A stretch of 64,000 bases of DNA from Bradysia coprophila (GCF_014529535.1 NW_023503555.1:744001-808000), one strand, 5' to 3'; positions 23,733-35,290 are shown, counted from the first letter of the stretch. Numbers and translations are program-made. The notes: a model not told the origin generated them from the sequence alone.

Positions 23733-24271
23733 TTATTTAACTGGCAGTCCATTCTTTTCGGCCCATTCAGTCCACGATCCTTTGTAGTTCTTGATTCTGA
23801 AAACAGAAGGTTAAAATTAGCGCCGAAGTCAACTGGAATCTTAGACAAAAATTAACTGTTTGTATCCCAGGGTCATCACTGTCTCAGCAGCCATTTGTGA
23901 TCGCTTGCCGGATAGACACGAGAATATTATCTGGTCCTTAATGTTTGGCTTCGAGTGATTGAAGCTTTTCGCAAATTCTTCGGCCGATGTTTCATTGGAG
24001 AAGGCTTTTTGCACACTATCCACTGAAAGGGAAGTTATTTCGTCAACAATGTTTCCAAAATTGTGCTGAATTCACGAAATTTCTTACATGGCACGTTTAT
24101 GCTGGTCGGTATTCGTCCAGTTTTCTGGATTTCGCTCGGTTCGCGCACATCGACCAGAAGTCTTTCGCGATGATTTGGTAGGTCTTTGATCTCTTCGTAA
24201 TATGCGACCGGAACAATTGGCGGCGTTGTACTGTATGACATACTCATTTCCGTTCCTGTAGTAATTGACAT
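23733..24271 (-). CDS. Single-domain rhodanese (sulfurtransferase-like)
   Basis: Three exons (24271-24088, 24022-23857, 23796-23733) give 137 residues with consistent phases. Landmarks are LLVDVREPSEI, TGRIPTSINVPLDSV, the active-site loop SCLSGKRS with the catalytic Cys, and the ending YKGSWTEWAEKNGLP. This is the layout of the dipteran Hsp67Bb/TSTD group. Rhodaneses transfer sulfane sulfur through a Cys persulfide; the physiological acceptor is unknown. A second in-frame ATG lies 8 codons in, and a CTACAG before GAACGG could mark an alternative upstream exon, so the start is uncertain. No mitochondrial presequence is obvious. Confidence 0.9.
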
Positions 24272-25112
24272 GAAATGAAGTTTTAGTGTGGAATAAAATC
24301 TCTGGCTAGCTATGGCGATAGCGAAGGCAGCCCGGAAGAACTAGTCATCTCCTACCGACAACGACGATAAAAATAGGCGATGAACCCTTGCGTTCTCTTA
24401 TAAAAGGAAATGTTAAAACAAATGAAGGACAAGATTTTGGATCATACAAGAATCTAGTTTGACCAGCAGAAGTAACTGATTGGTTCGTTATATCTTGCTT
24501 GACATGTTTTCGTTTGTGAAAATGTAGTGAAGAGATAATAATAATCGGATCTACCTTTTACACCATAAAGTCCCTACCCACTGTAAGTAAGGAGAAAAGA
24601 ATTTTTTTGTGAAATTGGCCCTAAGTTGATTGAGAACGGAAAGTCAGCACAGAGTACAGACTACCTTTGTCAAGTTCAAATATGAAAGACTTGTTTACAT
24701 TTCCGTTCTGATCATTGGATCAATCGTTGGAGAGAGTTGGAACAATTCCTTTGTTCATATAATTTGATTGACGACTGAAACATCTAGATTTTGAAAAACG
24801 GTTGCAGGCGAGACACTTTCTACGACGATACAGTGTCTCTGATGCATGGACATAAATAAACATTTTTATTTTTAGTAAACTTACAATCAGGTTTTCATAC
24901 AAAGGTAAACATATGTGAGAGATAACACTGTAATGTGTATACGTATGCGTACATGGCTCCAAGCAAATCCGTATCAATTTTTGTACAGAAAAATTAACGT
25001 CGTCGCCGGAAACGTTTATTGCTCCACGAAATTTGATTTAATTTGGTCACGTCAAGTCAATACAGTTACACAGATCTTGATTCTCTTCCGGGTAGAACGG
25101 TTATAATTTGGA
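24272..25112. other. Intergenic, rhodanese 5' flank
   Basis: No gene recognised. A short CATCTCCTACCGACAACGAC motif near 24346 recurs in diverged form near 50517 and 57180. Confidence 0.3.
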
Positions 25113-25257
25113 TAGGGTAAAGAGGTCGGCTACGAGCCCCGTGCCAATATTTAAGACTGAAAGAGATAATGAGTCACACGAATGTGTGGGTGAAAGAGAT
25201 AGAACCAGGGGCTCGTAACTGATATGACGGGGGCTCGTAACTAACCTCTTTACCCTA
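25113..25257. mobile_element. Small MITE, TAGGGTAAAGAGGT ends
   Basis: TAGGGTAAAGAGGT at the left and ACCTCTTTACCCTA at the right form 14-bp perfect terminal inverted repeats over about 145 bp. GGCTCGTA occurs twice near the right end and inverted near the left. No coding capacity. Confidence 0.75.
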
Positions 25258-26687
25258 GATAGACAGAGTAACACAAGTTTCAACGCAGAGGCAAAAACTA
25301 ATTTTCTTAAGCATGGATGCGATAACATTAATCTACCAAAAACTGGCTAATTCGATTGACTTATATAAAATTGATAAGAAGACAAAACCGGGCGAACCAC
25401 TTTTTACAGCAGCAGCTGCAGTTTAATACATAACAATAGAAAAATACAAACAAAACTATGATTAAAATACGCACGGAATACTGTCGGCTTATGAAGCTTC
25501 GATGCTCTGTCGAAATGAATCTCCTTCTGCTGGTGTATCGCGGCTAAACACTGTGCTCGCGGTATATTCACTTTCGTTATGCACCGTAATCTTTGAATAT
25601 TGAATATGGACAGCATCTTTGGTCGGGACGCCTTCTTTCTTTCAATAACAAAATGCAAACGATAACAAATCGACGGCGACGTTTTTTTAAATATCAATGA
25701 ATCGTCGACCAAAAATTACGCACTCGAATCGTACGAATGCTCCCGAACAACGACGATGATTACGTTTTCGGTGGGGAAATATCAGATAACTTGCCGATGC
25801 GATGATTGAGTTTTGTTTACTTTTCAGTCAGTATGTGGTGTAACATGCAACTTCCCGTCAGTATCGTCGGTCAATGTTTCAATTCTCGTGAGTATATTCA
25901 TTATCTAGGTCAGTATAATGCAGGCTGAGTTTATGTCAATATTTTCGTTTACATGAACTACTCTGCAATCAGGCTAACACAATATGATGTACGGTAATAT
26001 TGTAGATTACGTGCACGATTCGAACAATTCTCTGAACTTTGGGGAAGTGTTCACCCCGAACACCCTATAACAACGATCCTACTAGTCGACTAGTCTCTAC
26101 AATATTTTTTTGGAAGCAATTACGTACAAAACTACCGGTAAGGGTGAAGACATAAATACTGTTAACAGAGAAGGTGATTATGGTTAAGTGAACCACTACA
26201 TAGATCATCTTCAAGGACTTGAAATGCCATTCACGTTAAAAAATAGTTCATGGAACGAAACATTTAACGAAATAAAGTCAGGTTTCTTCTGAAAGAGGTC
26301 TACGGCCACACAAAAATATTATTCTCCCCTTCGTTATACAGTATACTACCATGACCTTGATGTTTACAAAAACAACAGGTTGATTTTCTCATTTTATCGT
26401 AGCAACTCATTGTTTTCCATCTCAGTACGAAACGTTCAGCAAACCTACAAGATCATTCGATTGAATGGGTGCACATATGGTTTTGACATTGTAACGGTTA
26501 TCGTTGTATGGGTGACTGTGAATGGTGTTTTGTTGTATCAGAGCGCCTGTAACGCTACTCTGATAGAGGCAACACCAATGATATATAGAACGAATTAAGC
26601 ACGCGATTTTTATTAATAAAAAGAATAATCAAAGGAGTTCGAAAGTCAATTGATTGATAAATTGCTGGTTAATACATTTTGTAATTA
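25258..26687. other. Intergenic, no gene recognised
   Basis: A 102-codon minus-strand frame (25712-25404) and a 72-codon plus frame (26380-26598) are open, but I recognise no family and see no signal peptide or conserved motif. They are left uncalled. Confidence 0.3.
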
Positions 26688-27495
26688 ATGTGTCGTCGAT
26701 TGTCGTTGACAAGAATTACTACAGTGACTATAATTATAACTTTTTGCGTTATCATTTGGAATATATTTTCGATTGACGATGAGGATCGTTCCGAATTTGT
26801 GAATGGTTGTAATAAGACCGTTGAATATCTCAGCGATTTAGACCACTTATTGGAGAAGTATAATCATCATCATCCTTCTGACCGGCAGATTTATGAAATT
26901 TCGTTTGTAATTTGTAGAGTGCACAACATCTTTGTATCGCATAACCTGAGGTACATTTTATGTTATGGAACACTATGGGGACAAATTCGAATATCAGAAT
27001 TTCTACCGTGGTCAGAAAAGGCGGAACTTTGCACCTTCAAAGCACAACTAGATCTGATAAACGAGGGTTTGTTGTATGGTAGTTTTGAGCGGAAGTCTCT
27101 ACGTCTCCGGTATTTCTCCGCCTATGGATTTTTCATTGTTGAAGACATTTACAAATCGACTCCGTTCATTCAGATTTATGTCTACGACCTGGATGTCGAG
27201 GTAATTTACATGTTTGTGCTTCAATGTTGGAGCGAGTGGGTGTTAAAAGTGATTTCATTCTTTTTAGCAACAAATGTACAAAAGGGTCGGCTGGAAACGA
27301 GGCCTGTTGCCGCCGCATTGTGATTGGACACCTTCGTTGGAATGTTTCCCAGCGCATTTGATCGTTGATCCATTGCCAGCTAAGTATCTGGGGAGTAATA
27401 CATATCCAGTTCCAATGGGTGGAATTGAAATACAGAAATATCATTACGCGAATAGTTGGTGGAAGAGGCCTCAAATGCGGCCAACATGTACTTAG
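26688..27495 (+). CDS. LicD/fukutin-like type II membrane protein
   Basis: Two exons (26688-27200, 27268-27495) give 246 residues. The intron is GAG/GTAATT ... TTTTTAG/CAA. Residues about 7-28 form a signal anchor (TVTIIITFCVIIWNIF) after a basic N-terminus, so a Golgi/ER type II topology is expected. Around residue 96 is LCYGTLWGQIRISEFLPWSE, matching the LicD nucleotidyltransferase start (YGTLLG..R...F.PWDDD). The acidic metal-binding cluster normally after PW is replaced by SEKAEL, leaving few of the expected Asp residues. The C-terminal part (CFPAHLIVDPLPAKYLGSNT, GGIEIQKYHY) resembles animal LicD-domain proteins. AATAAA lies at about 27519. Family likely; catalysis doubtful. Confidence 0.75.
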
Positions 27496-27903
27496 ACTAG
27501 ACGATCGACTGAGATTTTAAATAAAGTCACTAGGACATCACTCGTCATTGATTTTTATTGTGGAGTCTAACTCATTTTTTGATAGTTTTGGATCCAAAAT
27601 ATAAGTCATGGAATAGGTGAGTCTATTTGCCGTATTAAACTTTGGAAGAAGAAAATATGACAAATTTTAACGTTCAGTTTTGACCCTTGTTGAGTGTCGA
27701 AGTGGACGTCATTCTGCCTTGAACGTTTTTAATGGCTGTAATTGTAAATGTAGTGGGAACTGTGCGTAAAAGTGGTTGTGGGAAAAAATAGGACGTTGCA
27801 AGGAATGTGTGTCGTTTATTATTCTCGTAACCTGTTTGCTTGATGGGAAACACCATCACCAGTAGAGTCAAGTGCTCCAAGTATTTTTCATACGGCTTGC
27901 AAC

Positions 27904-29701
27904 AATAGTCATTTGTGTACCTGTTTTGGACGATTGATTTTAGGCAATTTCGCGGATTGTAGGCCGAACGAAGTGAGGCTTACAAGCGAAAGTGCCTTAA
28001 ATCAACCGTCCCAAACAGGTGCACATGTGAGTTTTCATGCAGAGGGCCGGAAACCCGAGAAAATTCGAAAAATTGCCCTCATTTTCGGCCCCGAAGCATG
28101 AAATGGTTATTTGTTTTGGACGATTGATTTTAGGCAATTTCGCGGATTGTAGGCCGAACGAAGTGAGGCTTACAAGCGAAAGTGCCTTAAATCAACCGTC
28201 CCAAACAGGTGCACATGTAAGTTTTCATGCAGAGGGCCGGAAACCCGAGAAAATTCGAAAAATTGACCTCATTTTCGGCCCCGAAGCATGAAAAATCTTT
28301 TTTTTGATACCAACATTGAAAAATGATACTTTCGCCCCGCATATGAGGGGCGAAAGTAAAAAAATGCATCCCACGGGGAGAAAGTACTTAACGAAGAGCG
28401 AACGCAACTGAACGAACAGCGAAAGTGACTGACGTCACAGAAAATGAGAGAAATGAGTCGAGTTGTCAACAAAATCCGCTCATATTATGCAGAATACTTT
28501 GATCAAAATTGTAAAACACTGTGCGCCAGTGTTCTTATTGAAATTAGCATACAAAGTTGATACTTTTTGTTACTGAATGATTTGTTAGTTATATCTTAAT
28601 TTTTGTGTGTGTTATTGTTGTGATGGCTAAATTATTAAATTTTTCATATTCCTTCGGCGCGGGCTCCAACTCTCGCACACGGTTGAATTTTTTTACTTTC
28701 GCTCCTTGTCATTCAATGTACTATTACTAAAATGGTCGGTTACAATATGGCATTACCTCCATATATTTAATTATTAATTATTAATAATTTTGAAAATTAT
28801 TGTTATCGTTCGAAATTGTTGTTTACAATAATTATTGTTCAAAATGCTGAAGTTGTCTAATCAATAGGAAAAACTGAAATTGTGCTAAAGTTTTTGTTTT
28901 GTTTTTGCACCTGCTTCGTTAAAATGCCAATATCTACGCCATTATTCTAGTAGTTTGATTTGTCAAATCTATGCAAAAAAAACCCATAAATCACATAAAT
29001 CACTGGTCGATCTAAAATCACGCCGGTCTAAAATATTTTTCTGAGAATTTTTTAAATTTCCAGAGAATATTTTGCATATTAATTGACAAATCGAAATAGA
29101 ATATGGCGTAAAATATGGCGTCGATATTGACATTTTAACGAAGCAGGTGCAACAACATTGCCCACATGAGGCTGTAATCATTATCAACAAGCAGCGTCTC
29201 CAGAATAGAAGCTGATAATACTTGGTGTGTTTTTAGTTTCGTTTGTTTCGAAATATCTTTTCGTCAACAATAACCAATACAAGAACAGCAGTCTCGATCA
29301 CTTTGGTGGTATAAAATTTATTACAAAATTTTGAAACTAAATAAGAAGAACAAAAACAAATCAAAATTAACTAAAAAGTTTTCAGGGTGCTTTTTCATTT
29401 CATTTCATTTATTTCAGTTTAAAGTGATTACAAATACAAAAACATCTACGTAGCTCTAGTGTGACTAAGTTTGAAATTAAGGTGAAAGGTGAATAAACGT
29501 GTTTTTCATGCTCCGGGCCGAAAACGAGGGCAATTTATCAAATTTTCTCGGGTTTCGGCCTTTTGCATGAAAACTCACATGTGTACATGCTTTGGACGAT
29601 TGATTTTAGGCACTTTAGCTTGTAAGCCTGACTTCGTTCGGCCTACAATCCGCAAAATTGCCTAAAATCAATCGTCCAAAACAGGTACACAAATGTCTAT
29701 T
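27904..29701. mobile_element. 1.8-kb repeat with about 200-bp inverted ends; left end tandemly duplicated
   Basis: AATAGTCATTTGTGTACC at 27904 pairs with the inverted GGTACACAAATGTCTATT ending at 29701, and the arms match for about 200 bp. Each arm is itself a hairpin: GGACGATTGATTTTAGGC ... GCCTTAAATCAACCGTCC around a loop with GGCCGAACGAAGTGAGGC. The left arm occurs twice in tandem with a 190-bp period (27924 and 28114), with very few differences. The interior (28292-29490) contains GATACCAACATTG and the words shared with 37.9-38.2 and 41.1-41.5 kb. Small frames here are products of the repeat. Confidence 0.75.
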
Positions 29702-29956
29702 CTGGTCTTTGGCTTAGTAGCAAGCGTTCTTTGCTATTCCAAGATATTTTGTTCATTTTTTAAATGAAAAAAATTACATAAAACCAGTCCCTGACTCAGG
29801 GACCCTGAGGCTGAGTTACAAAACAGAGGATTTCCTTGTGTTTTTGTACAACTTAATATGTATTACTTCGATATCAAAATGGGTGTCCTTTTTGACGCTA
29901 ATGCTTAGACGAATTATTATATAGTTCGTCTAAGCGCTAATGTGTTATGTAAGCCT

Positions 29957-30580
29957 GGGAGGTGCGGGAAAGGGGAAAAGGTGAGAAAATATGGAGTTTT
30001 TCTTGCTTTATCGCCAGCTAATGATGAATGTACAAATCCTATTTTCTTAAAATGTGAATATTTTGTCTCGTCTAGTCAATACCTTTCATTTGACCTATCG
30101 CACTTTATTTCTGAGCAAAAACATTCGGACAAATGCTTGAAAAACCAGTGAAAAACAAGCAAAACACGCTGTTTTGGTCACCTTCTCGCCTATAACTACT
30201 GATTGACTAATTCTATTTTCCTAAATATTAGATGCTAAGATTTGTCTCGTCAATACTTTTCATTTGACATATCGCACACCATTTTTGATTACAAAATATT
30301 GGGTATCAAAACAGTCGGTGTATTTGCCTTTTCCTGTCGAAAAACAGGCAAATACGCCGACTGTTTTGATACCCAATATTAAAACAAAAAATTGGAGCAT
30401 GTCACTGGATGTTTTGACTAAAAGATGGTGTGCGATATTTCAAATGAAAGGTATTGACTAGATGAGACAGAATATTTAATTTTTAAGAAAATCGGGTTTA
30501 TATATACAACAGTAGCTATTGGCGAGAAAGCAAGCAAAACTGCATACTTTCCTACTTTTCCTGTTTTGCCGCACCTCCCT
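29957..30580. mobile_element. Foldback element with near-perfect central hairpin
   Basis: The outer ends GGGAGGTGCGG and CCGCACCTCCC are inverted. Inner words (GTCTCGTCTAGTCAATACCT against AGGTATTGACTAGATGAGAC) continue the pairing. The centre, 30295-30380, is an almost perfect hairpin of about 38-bp arms (AATATTGGGTATCAAAACAG and its complement). Upstream at about 29903-29940 a separate short hairpin pairs GCTTAGACGAA with TTCGTCTAAGC. Confidence 0.75.
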
Positions 30581-30594
30581 CAGTCGAATCAATA

Positions 30595-30882
30595 AATCCA
30601 CGCCATTAGTGGTATAAATTTATACGTCAGAGAGCTTTTTTCTTCTTTGTTACGATCTGTCAGTTTTTATATTTTGTGATTTAGTATGGAAATGAAAACT
30701 AAAATTGAGATATCTTTGCTGTTTTAAGTGGTTTTTCATATTTTTTTGGACCAAAATGTTTTAAAATGTGTTTGGAACCGATTGGCATTAACAGATTGTG
30801 TGAAAATATTTTTTTCTATTTTATTATTTTGTTAATGTCAATCGATTCCAAACACACTTTAAAACATTTTGGTCCAAAAAAA
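30595..30882. mobile_element. Right-truncated copy of the 15.1-kb foldback MITE
   Basis: It begins AATCCACGCCATTAGTGG and follows the 15054-15512 element closely through the loop, but the right arm stops after GGTCCAAAAAAAC at about 30882. It lacks the left-tip duplication of the 15-kb copy, so that duplication arose in the other copy or its lineage. Confidence 0.8.
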
Positions 30883-30929
30883 CTAAGGGCTAAGCATGAT
30901 AAACCGATGGCTTTACTAAAGCCCCTGGG

Positions 30930-31290
30930 CTTTAGTCAAGTTTGATTTTGAGAATGCGTTTAACATGCTTTTTAGGAAGTTTATGTTAGGTGAAGTGGAG
31001 GACATTTGTCCTGAGTTGCTGCCTTTGTTGCAGCAAGCGTATAGGCTTCATTCCAATCTTTATTTTCTTGACGACCCTTTGTTGTCTAAGAGGGGATTTC
31101 AACAAGGAGATCCGTTAGGTCCACCGGGTTTCTGTATAGGAATTATGAAGATGACTCATTCACTTTTGTCTAGATTTAATGGTTAGTATTTGGATGATGG
31201 TTGTGTTGGTGATCAACAATTCTAGTTGATATTCAGAATGTTTTGTCGTTTTATGATATGTCTGGGCTTCGCTCGTAAACTTCCCACTCA
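30930..31290 (+). mobile_element. LINE (non-LTR) reverse transcriptase fragment
   Basis: The plus strand encodes FENAFN, then ELLPLLQQAY, RGFQQGDPLGPPGFCIGI and, just after a stop, YLDDG. These correspond to RT motifs around the first catalytic Asp region, the QGDPLG finger and the YxDD box. The fragment is short, its reading frame is interrupted by stops, and it has no neighbouring endonuclease domain; it is a dead 5'- and 3'-truncated LINE piece. Confidence 0.75.
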
Positions 31291-31599
31291 TATGAGCTGT
31301 CTATTATTCTGTTTGATTGCCTTTTTGTTACATCAGAGTAGATGCGAAGTATGTTTTGTGATTGTGGAACGAGGACTTTTTCACAGAATAAAAAATTGCG
31401 AAAGATGTTCTTCTCTTACACTATTGTACAAAAAAGGACGTCCCCCGGTACTTAATATACATTTTATTGTTGTTTAGATCCAGCGAAAAAAAGACTGCTC
31501 ACAATAATGACGAAGCCAGTAAAAAATCGAGCTTTTCTTTCAAAAAATAAAAGTAAAATAAATAAAAGTAATCTATTTTATTCTTCCCCAATGTATCCA

Positions 31600-31690
31600 A
31601 AATGCAAGCTGCGTTTCCACGTTGTATCGCAATCGAAATCCGTTGTAAAAGATATTCCTTATACCTTCACATGGTAATAAATGAACTTTA
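31600..31690 (-). mobile_element. LINE C-terminal fragment
   Basis: The minus strand reads YLLQRISIAIQRGNAACI then LDTLGKNK, nearly the same as the 34.7-kb LINE end (YLLQKVSIAIQRRKGSCI, LGTLGRN). It is the extreme C-terminus of the same non-LTR family, in the opposite orientation to the adjacent RT fragment. Confidence 0.65.
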
Positions 31691-32017
31691 TTAGTTTTTA
31701 GTTGATCGTTAAAAATAACTCAGTTTACCAATATTTTCGGTAAATTGGTACCAATTTCGACTCTATAATGGTAATGGGATTTAAAATATTTGTAAAAGGA
31801 GAAATTTATTTGGAGAACGAGAAATAATCCCTCGAATATTTAACATTTTTCAAAGCATTTCATACATTTTCAATGAATGCAGTGAACCTTTTTGTTACCC
31901 ACATTTTTCGGTATTTTCTGGTGTAAGACCCTGACTTTCAGTTAAGGGAATTTAAATTTATTTGCGATATTTATTGGTAATTTCATTTCAATTTTCAACC
32001 AGCATCTTCAGTCTAAC

Positions 32018-33083
32018 ATGCCGTCACTAATAAATGATAGAAATGGTACGTCAAACGATGAAACTTGGGAAATGGAGAGCGGAACGTCTGAACCGTCTGA
32101 ACACATCGCGCTGATAGATAGTTTATTTGACCCTCAACGAAACATATTCGGGACCACCGCTGACTCTTTATCATTTGCGTTAGCCACTAACAGCTATCCT
32201 AGTACGTATTGAAATTTTTCACTGAAATGAATCTATATTTAACACCTCTATTTGCGCAGCAACAAGGAACGGTTTCCCTTTTTCCCTTCCGCAAAATTTC
32301 ACTTTCGTAATTCGTGAAGGGACGAATCATGCGATTGCGGCTGGAACAGTTTCTCACACCACTCCAGATCTCTTGACCGTATTGCAGGATGTTCAAGGAA
32401 ATGAAATTCTGTCAATACGAAAACAGGTCTTACCATCGTTTAGTGTCGAGTGCCGAGCGTTTGACATAAGACGAGTGAACACTGTCCACAAATTCGATGT
32501 GTATAAGGGTGGCAGACGAATCGGTCTAATAACGTTCGGAGACGGAGAACCAACACGTACATGCCTCAAAATTTTCGGTGCTGATGGGAACTCACAGTTG
32601 GTTGTTAGATCGGTGACAAAGGGAGAATTCGCCGTAAGTTATACTTGTTGGGGTTCAGTGTGGTACATCATAAAAATATTTCGTTTGATATTTTATGTAG
32701 GTGTTTCGTGACCAGTCGTCAATCGATCCTTTATGTAACATTAAAGCGAATAATCGGTTTGAGTTCCTGACACATTCGTTTGACTTTTCCGGGAATATAA
32801 CATTTTACCCTGACACAGGAATTACAATAGAAGAACAGCAATTGTGTACTGCGGCAACTTTTGCATATGTAAGTTATTTTGCCTTGCATATGTAGTAACG
32901 TAAGATCTATTTTTTATGCAAATTTTTCCATTACAGAAAATTTGTGAAGTTCAACTGAAAACGACAAGAGAAATCCAAATAAGATCAACTCGAATCTGGA
33001 ATGTGGTTGGATTCATCTTGTTGGCGATGTGCCTATATTTGATCTATTTATGTAACGTCATCATTTTCAACCAATTAGCTTAG
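32018..33083 (+). CDS. Unrecognised tail-anchored membrane protein
   Basis: Four exons (32018-32201, 32260-32633, 32701-32868, 32937-33083) give 290 residues with all phases fitting. There is no signal peptide. The N-terminal 50 residues are acidic and Ser/Thr-rich. The middle is rich in predicted beta strands (NFTFVIREG, LLTVLQDVQGNEILSI, KFDVYKGGRRIGLITFGDGE, QLVVRSVTKGEF). A single hydrophobic helix near the end (VVGFILLAMCLYLIYLCNVI) is followed by a short tail. A cytosolic beta-domain plus one C-terminal helix recalls the tubby-like/phospholipid-scramblase plan, but I see no scramblase Cys cluster or calcium site. The family stays open; the gene itself looks intact. Confidence 0.8.
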
Positions 33084-34645
33084 TTCGTTTGAGCCAATTT
33101 ATTTTAAATGGATTCTATGTTCATTGAAATCCTTTAAAATCGTTTGGTATCTTCAAAAACATTTTCTTATTGACTTTCACAACTAGAAAATAATAATTCA
33201 AACAGTTGCCCACCTCAAATTTTCAAATTTGTTTTTTATTCAGTGCATGATTGGCGTCTTCATCAGGAGCGTCTTATAGGTATTTCCGTTTTACACCTGT
33301 AATCGTCTTAAAGTTCGCAAAATAATAATCAAATTTCAACAAAAACTTTTCGACAATTTTAGAATATCAACAAAAAAAGTAACTTTTGCTTCGTCTTATT
33401 TCTTCAGGTTCTGTTGTTGGACGATAAAAAATGAACATGCTGAGAGAAATCAAAATCTAAAGTAATTATTCTTAGAACAAAAAGCGAAAAAAAGATATAA
33501 AAATTACAATGAAACGCCATACGTTTTGTATTTTATCTCATCGCAAGAACTGACCTTGACCATACAATATGAAAAGCACACAAAAAACATGATTTGACAC
33601 CTGTGTAAAAGATATGTGTGAATTTTTCAAATCGTTAATTGTGATTACGAATGGTAGAAAATAATTAATTGCAATGAATGAATGAATGACTATTGTTTTT
33701 ATGTCATTTACGGGACGCTGACGATATCAATGAGGTTTTTTCTAATAAATATTTTAGAAATGCTTGTGTATGTACTCAGACAAAACTCAAAAGTTCAAAA
33801 TACAAAATTCTCTTCGTCACACATTTTAATTGGTCACTGCAACGTTGATTCCTGCACGTCTCCACAATGAGGAGTCCACATCGCTGCATTATCAATAGCT
33901 ATTGGACGATTGATCTCGGACAATTTGGGAGTTATAGCTCGAACCTAGAGCATCCTTTTGAGTACATTGAATTGAATTACAACCCACAAAAACTCCCAAA
34001 TTAGAAAAAATGTCAAATTTCACTTTTCTCAACCTGTGATGTGATTGCAAAAGTTATTGCAAAAAACATTTTGATTTTTTACGAATTACTGGATACTTCA
34101 TGCGGGTATTGAGGGCTATATGCGAAAGTGACTTAAAACAATCGTCCAAGACAGGTACGTATACAACTTACATGCAAAGGGAGGTAAGTCCGAAAAAAAA
34201 CTTTCCTGCAACTGCGCTGCGAAAACTGAACTTTTTCATGTGTGATTTGGGTGACAATCGAAAGGTCTTTTTTTCTCTGGTTTTCTATGTTTTACTTTTC
34301 ACCACTAGTTATGAAATGGATTTTCATATATTCTTTTCGTCACTAGTGGTGAAATGGATTTACTTTTCACCACTCCTTCTGAACATCTGAACCATTAGCC
34401 GTAAATAAAAATTCTGCCCTGACCAAATTTCGAACAACCGACACCAAAACCCAATGCTTATCGAGCAACACCTCTAACCATTCGGCTATTGAGATGTATA
34501 ATCGCAGAGAAAACGTTGTATGCAACACGTTGCGAAAGTGGTAGTTTTTGTCACACGATGTGGTTATCGCACGATGTGGTTGCATAAATTACTATTAAAA
34601 CACACCCATTTTCGACCCCATCGCCTGTAAATTGTGTTCGAAGAC
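33084..34645. other. Intergenic with one diverged hairpin-family copy
   Basis: No gene recognised. About 33900-34160 is a diverged copy of the GGACGATTGAT hairpin family (TATTGGACGATTGATCTCGG ... AAACAATCGTCCAAGACAGG). CACTAGT-type words around 34310-34375 form small repeats. Confidence 0.4.
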
Positions 34646-35290
34646 TTCAAGTGATAAGCAAACATTTCAGCGATGTAGTTTTAAGATATTCCTTCTCTTG
34701 ATCAACTCTATTACGTCCCAAAGTCCCCAAAATGCAACTACCCTTTCTCCGTTGAATTGCAATTGAAACCTTTTGTAATAGGTAATCCATAGAGCGTGGT
34801 TCGCCAGAAGTTTTTCGCATTAATGAACCCAATTTCTTAATAAATGTACTTGTTTCGGGAGCCATGCAACCTAGTGATGCTAGTGATAGTGATTCAAAAG
34901 CAATGGGTATGAATAAATAATTTTCTTTTAAACGTATACGTAATGATTGTGCTTGAATCTTTCAGCATTATCTGCAATTGATCCAGATTTTTTGGATAAT
35001 TGATTTATATAAGATGGGGCTATTGTGTCTCTAATGGTTACATCCCACAAAATCGGTTTACCGTGACTCCATGGGATTAAAGTCACACCTTCCGGACGTT
35101 TACCGTCATCTCTAGAAATGCCCGAAAGTTGTAACAGATTCGGAAAACCTGCAGAGGAAAATGCATGAGAAAAGATTTTATTAACTTCATCATGTCCTGG
35201 AATCCATCCTCCGCTTTTATTGCAAGATAAACCATGTAAGCCATCCATTGTAACCTTCTTACCACAAATACATATGTTCTTTGCATAATT
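34646..35290 (-). mobile_element. LINE 3' end: RT-associated C-terminal domain
   Basis: The minus strand encodes HGLSCNKSGGWIPGHDEVN, FPNLLQLSGISRDDGKRPEG, VTLIPWSHGKPILWDVTIRD, then after a frame change FIKKLGSLMRKTSGEPRSMD and YLLQKVSIAIQRRKGSCILG. This is the domain that follows RT in a widespread animal non-LTR lineage (LHGLSC.KS, DGKRPDG.TL.PW, WD.T signature). No RT or endonuclease precedes it; it is 5'-truncated as usual for LINE insertions. Confidence 0.75.

Noticed and set aside
25404-25712. A 102-codon minus-strand gene
   Set aside because: It has no recognisable domain, signal peptide or splice partner; plausible by length only.
27913-28291. Two nearly identical small proteins in tandem
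   Set aside because: Both are translations of the 190-bp tandem duplicate of the hairpin repeat end, which has no start context or protein-level constraint.
32018-33083. Firm call as phospholipid scramblase
   Set aside because: The overall plan is similar, but the Cys-rich palmitoylation cluster and calcium-binding segment are not visible.
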